Source of the DNA: Phycisphaerales bacterium
Lineage (GTDB): Bacteria; Planctomycetota; Phycisphaerae; Phycisphaerales; UBA1924
DNA: 64,000 nt
Direction: 5' to 3'
Assembly: GCA_020845755.1 (NCBI GenBank)
Contig: JADLFE010000050.1
Coordinates: 1-64,000 of the forward strand
In this document: positions 62,527-64,000 of the stretch, piece after piece
Numbering within the stretch: position 1 is the stretch's first letter
Layout: each line of letters opens with the position of its first letter
Made by a program: the position numbers and the translations under genes
Notes under the pieces: model-generated
What the model saw: only the letters and a program-made list of their open reading frames with translations
What the model was told of the DNA's origin: nothing
Databases searched by the model: none

Positions 62527-64000
62527 CTACACATGCACCTTCCGGTTGTACACAAACCACTCCAGCATCACCACCGCCAGCGCACCGAGCAGGAACCACG
62601 GCCAGAGCTTCCGCGTCCCCTTTGTCTCGAGCGCATCCTGCGCCGCCACCGGCCGTGATGCAAGCTCAAGTTTATCCGCCGACGCCGCGTCCGACTCGCG
62701 CGAGTCCAGCAGGTTCGCCGCAAAGAAACGCTCGTTCCTTCCGTCGCGCTGCGAGTCCGTCGGCCCCGAGCTTCCCGTCCACGACACGCGATAGAACCCC
62801 ATCGCGCGGATCGGCCCGAACACCACGCGCCCGTCCGCCGCCGCCTCAAGCCTGCTCGACTCGCCCGCAGGAGATTCGATCGTCACGTTGCTCGCGCCCG
62901 TCGGCAACCGATCGCTCAGGATCGCGCCCGGCTGCACCATCTGCGACTGCCCGATCACGCCGCCCGACGACCCACCCACATAGCCCACCGCCTGGGCTGT
63001 GAACACGATGAACCCGACGTCAAACGGCCAGTTGCTCTCCATCAAGTCCCACGGCACGATCACCGCGCGCCAGTCCGCGCCCCTCGCCTCCACGATCGAC
63101 GCACCGCTCGTCGTCGACGCGAGCACCACCGCGCTCACGTCCGCGCCAGCACCGCCCGCCTGCGCCTTGACGACCTCCACCGCCCGGTTCTTCCCGATGA
63201 TGAGCGGATCAAGATTCACGCTCCGCATCACCGGGTGAGATCGATCCCAGTCCACGATCTGCGTCGGACCGCTCACGCCCTTGTCCATGACCCCCGCACC
63301 CGGTGGCACCGCGTTGAAGATCACATAGCGCCCCGGCGGCAAACTCCCATCACCATCCGGCGCGGGCACCCACCCATCCAGCACGAATACGTCGTATTCC
63401 CCGCCCCGCCCCTCCGCCAGCACCTTCTGGAACTGCTCGGGCGTCATCACGTCGTGACGCGACAACGGCAGGCCGTCCAGCGCCGCCGACAGGAACAGGT
63501 TGCCCTTGGCCGAAACGATCGCCACCGCCAGCCGCTTGGCCGGCGGCACGACGACATACGCCGCGTCGTCCGTCGGCAGCACGTCCGCCGTCGGCGTCAG
63601 CGCCCGATTCCCCGCGTTGTCATCGTCGAGCCCGCGCAGACGCACGCTTACCAGCGCGCCCTCCACTCGCTCCATCGGGAACACCACGCCTCCCGTCGAG
63701 GGCGTGAACACAGGCGTCGGCGGCTTGGAATCTCCAGCCTCTGCCCCCTTGTCTGTGTTGCTCGTCTCGGGCAACACGCTCGTCGCCGGCGGCATCGTCA
63801 CCGCCTTCACGCCCGCCACCGCTCCGTCGATCGTCAACTCCACGTCGACCGCGCGGGGCGCCCGCATCGTCGACTGCAATCCCACGAAAATCGAGAGTTG
63901 GCTCGGGTTGTCGAAGGCACGCTCAGCGCGAACGTTCGCGATCGCCACGTTCCCGCTCTCGGGTTCGCCCACGCGATGGAACATGAACGTGTCGTTCGCG
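62527..64000 (-). CDS. BatA-like (aerotolerance/VWA-type) protein, 5' part missing
   Basis: The reading frame is still open at the window edge (64000), so the N-terminus lies outside. The visible 490 or so residues include RAERAFDNPSQLSIFVGLQS, a GATase1-like region (DVFVLDGWVPAPDGDGSL, PGRYVIFNAVPPGAG) and a C-terminal membrane helix (LWPWFLLGALAVVMLEWFVY). This resembles the C-terminal part of BatA/VWA-type membrane proteins that lie beside MoxR and DUF58 genes. The gene ends at 62527, 185 nt before the next gene on the same strand. Confidence 0.7.
   Translation of the reverse strand, partial: ANDTFMFHRVGEPESGNVAIANVRAERAFDNPSQLSIFVGLQSTMRAPRAVDVELTIDGAVAGVKAVTMPPATSVLPETSNTDKGAEAGDSKPPTPVFTPSTGGVVFPMERVEGALVSVRLRGLDDDNAGNRALTPTADVLPTDDAAYVVVPPAKRLAVAIVSAKGNLFLSAALDGLPLSRHDVMTPEQFQKVLAEGRGGEYDVFVLDGWVPAPDGDGSLPPGRYVIFNAVPPGAGVMDKGVSGPTQIVDWDRSHPVMRSVNLDPLIIGKNRAVEVVKAQAGGAGADVSAVVLASTTSGASIVEARGADWRAVIVPWDLMESNWPFDVGFIVFTAQAVGYVGGSSGGVIGQSQMVQPGAILSDRLPTGASNVTIESPAGESSRLEAAADGRVVFGPIRAMGFYRVSWTGSSGPTDSQRDGRNERFFAANLLDSRESDAASADKLELASRPVAAQDALETKGTRKLWPWFLLGALAVVMLEWFVYNRKVHV

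Overview
The window is GC-rich chromosomal DNA that most resembles a planctomycete, and I would guess class Phycisphaerae. This placement is inferred from gene types, not from a marker-gene search. The pointers are an ECF sigma factor of the planctomycete-expanded type directly upstream of a membrane-anchored Ser/Thr kinase with TPR repeats, a twin-arginine Gfo/Idh/MocA oxidoreductase, very large secreted proteins of unknown function, and a run of ABC-2, GATase-like and BatA-like genes.

Layout. (1) 0.3-3.7 kb: a minus-strand ECF sigma/kinase pair. (2) 4.4-9.7 kb, plus strand: an electron-transfer protein that fuses a four-cluster ferredoxin to an NrfD-type membrane anchor, a molybdopterin oxidoreductase with no export signal, and a TauE/SafE exporter. 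Together they look like a cytoplasm-facing sulfur-oxyanion (perhaps sulfite) dehydrogenase with an anion exporter. (3) 9.7-15.1 kb, minus strand: a divergent nitric-oxide-reductase-like haem-copper subunit, a duplicated NorC-like dihaem cytochrome c, and a PAS histidine kinase/LuxR-type regulator pair that may control them. (4) 15.5-24.3 kb, plus strand: a complete kdp potassium-uptake operon (small ORF-kdpF-A-B-C-D-E) with overlapping stops and starts, followed by decayed DNA that contains a nuclease-toxin-like remnant. (5) 25.2-34.6 kb: the Gfo/Idh/MocA oxidoreductase, a hybrid sensor kinase, and an RND pump with its adaptor but no outer-membrane channel. (6) 35.1-40.9 kb: rsmA (ksgA), an aminoglycoside-phosphotransferase-like kinase, a small hypothetical gene, tRNA-Ser(GCU), rhaT, and a fucose/arabinose-isomerase-like gene that appears to start at AUC. 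(7) 41.2-49.5 kb: a copper/silver efflux operon (Cys-rich secreted protein, CusC-, CusB- and CusA-like proteins, and a secreted three-repeat Cys protein). (8) 49.6-64 kb: a GH38 alpha-mannosidase, a methyltransferase, a secreted protein of about 950 residues, an ABC ATPase/permease pair, a large membrane protein and a truncated BatA-like protein, all on the minus strand except the methyltransferase.

The least ordinary parts are the molybdoenzyme/NOR-like region, where the haem-copper subunit lacks several canonical ligands and its cytochrome partner is duplicated; the AUC start behind a perfect Shine-Dalgarno; the copper operon with its possibly leaderless Cys-rich first gene and degenerate middle repeat; and several decaying gene fragments (alpha-galactosidase tail, HNH-type toxin domain, possible integrase tail beside tRNA-Ser). 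Nothing could be searched, so all family names rest on motifs and remembered family features.
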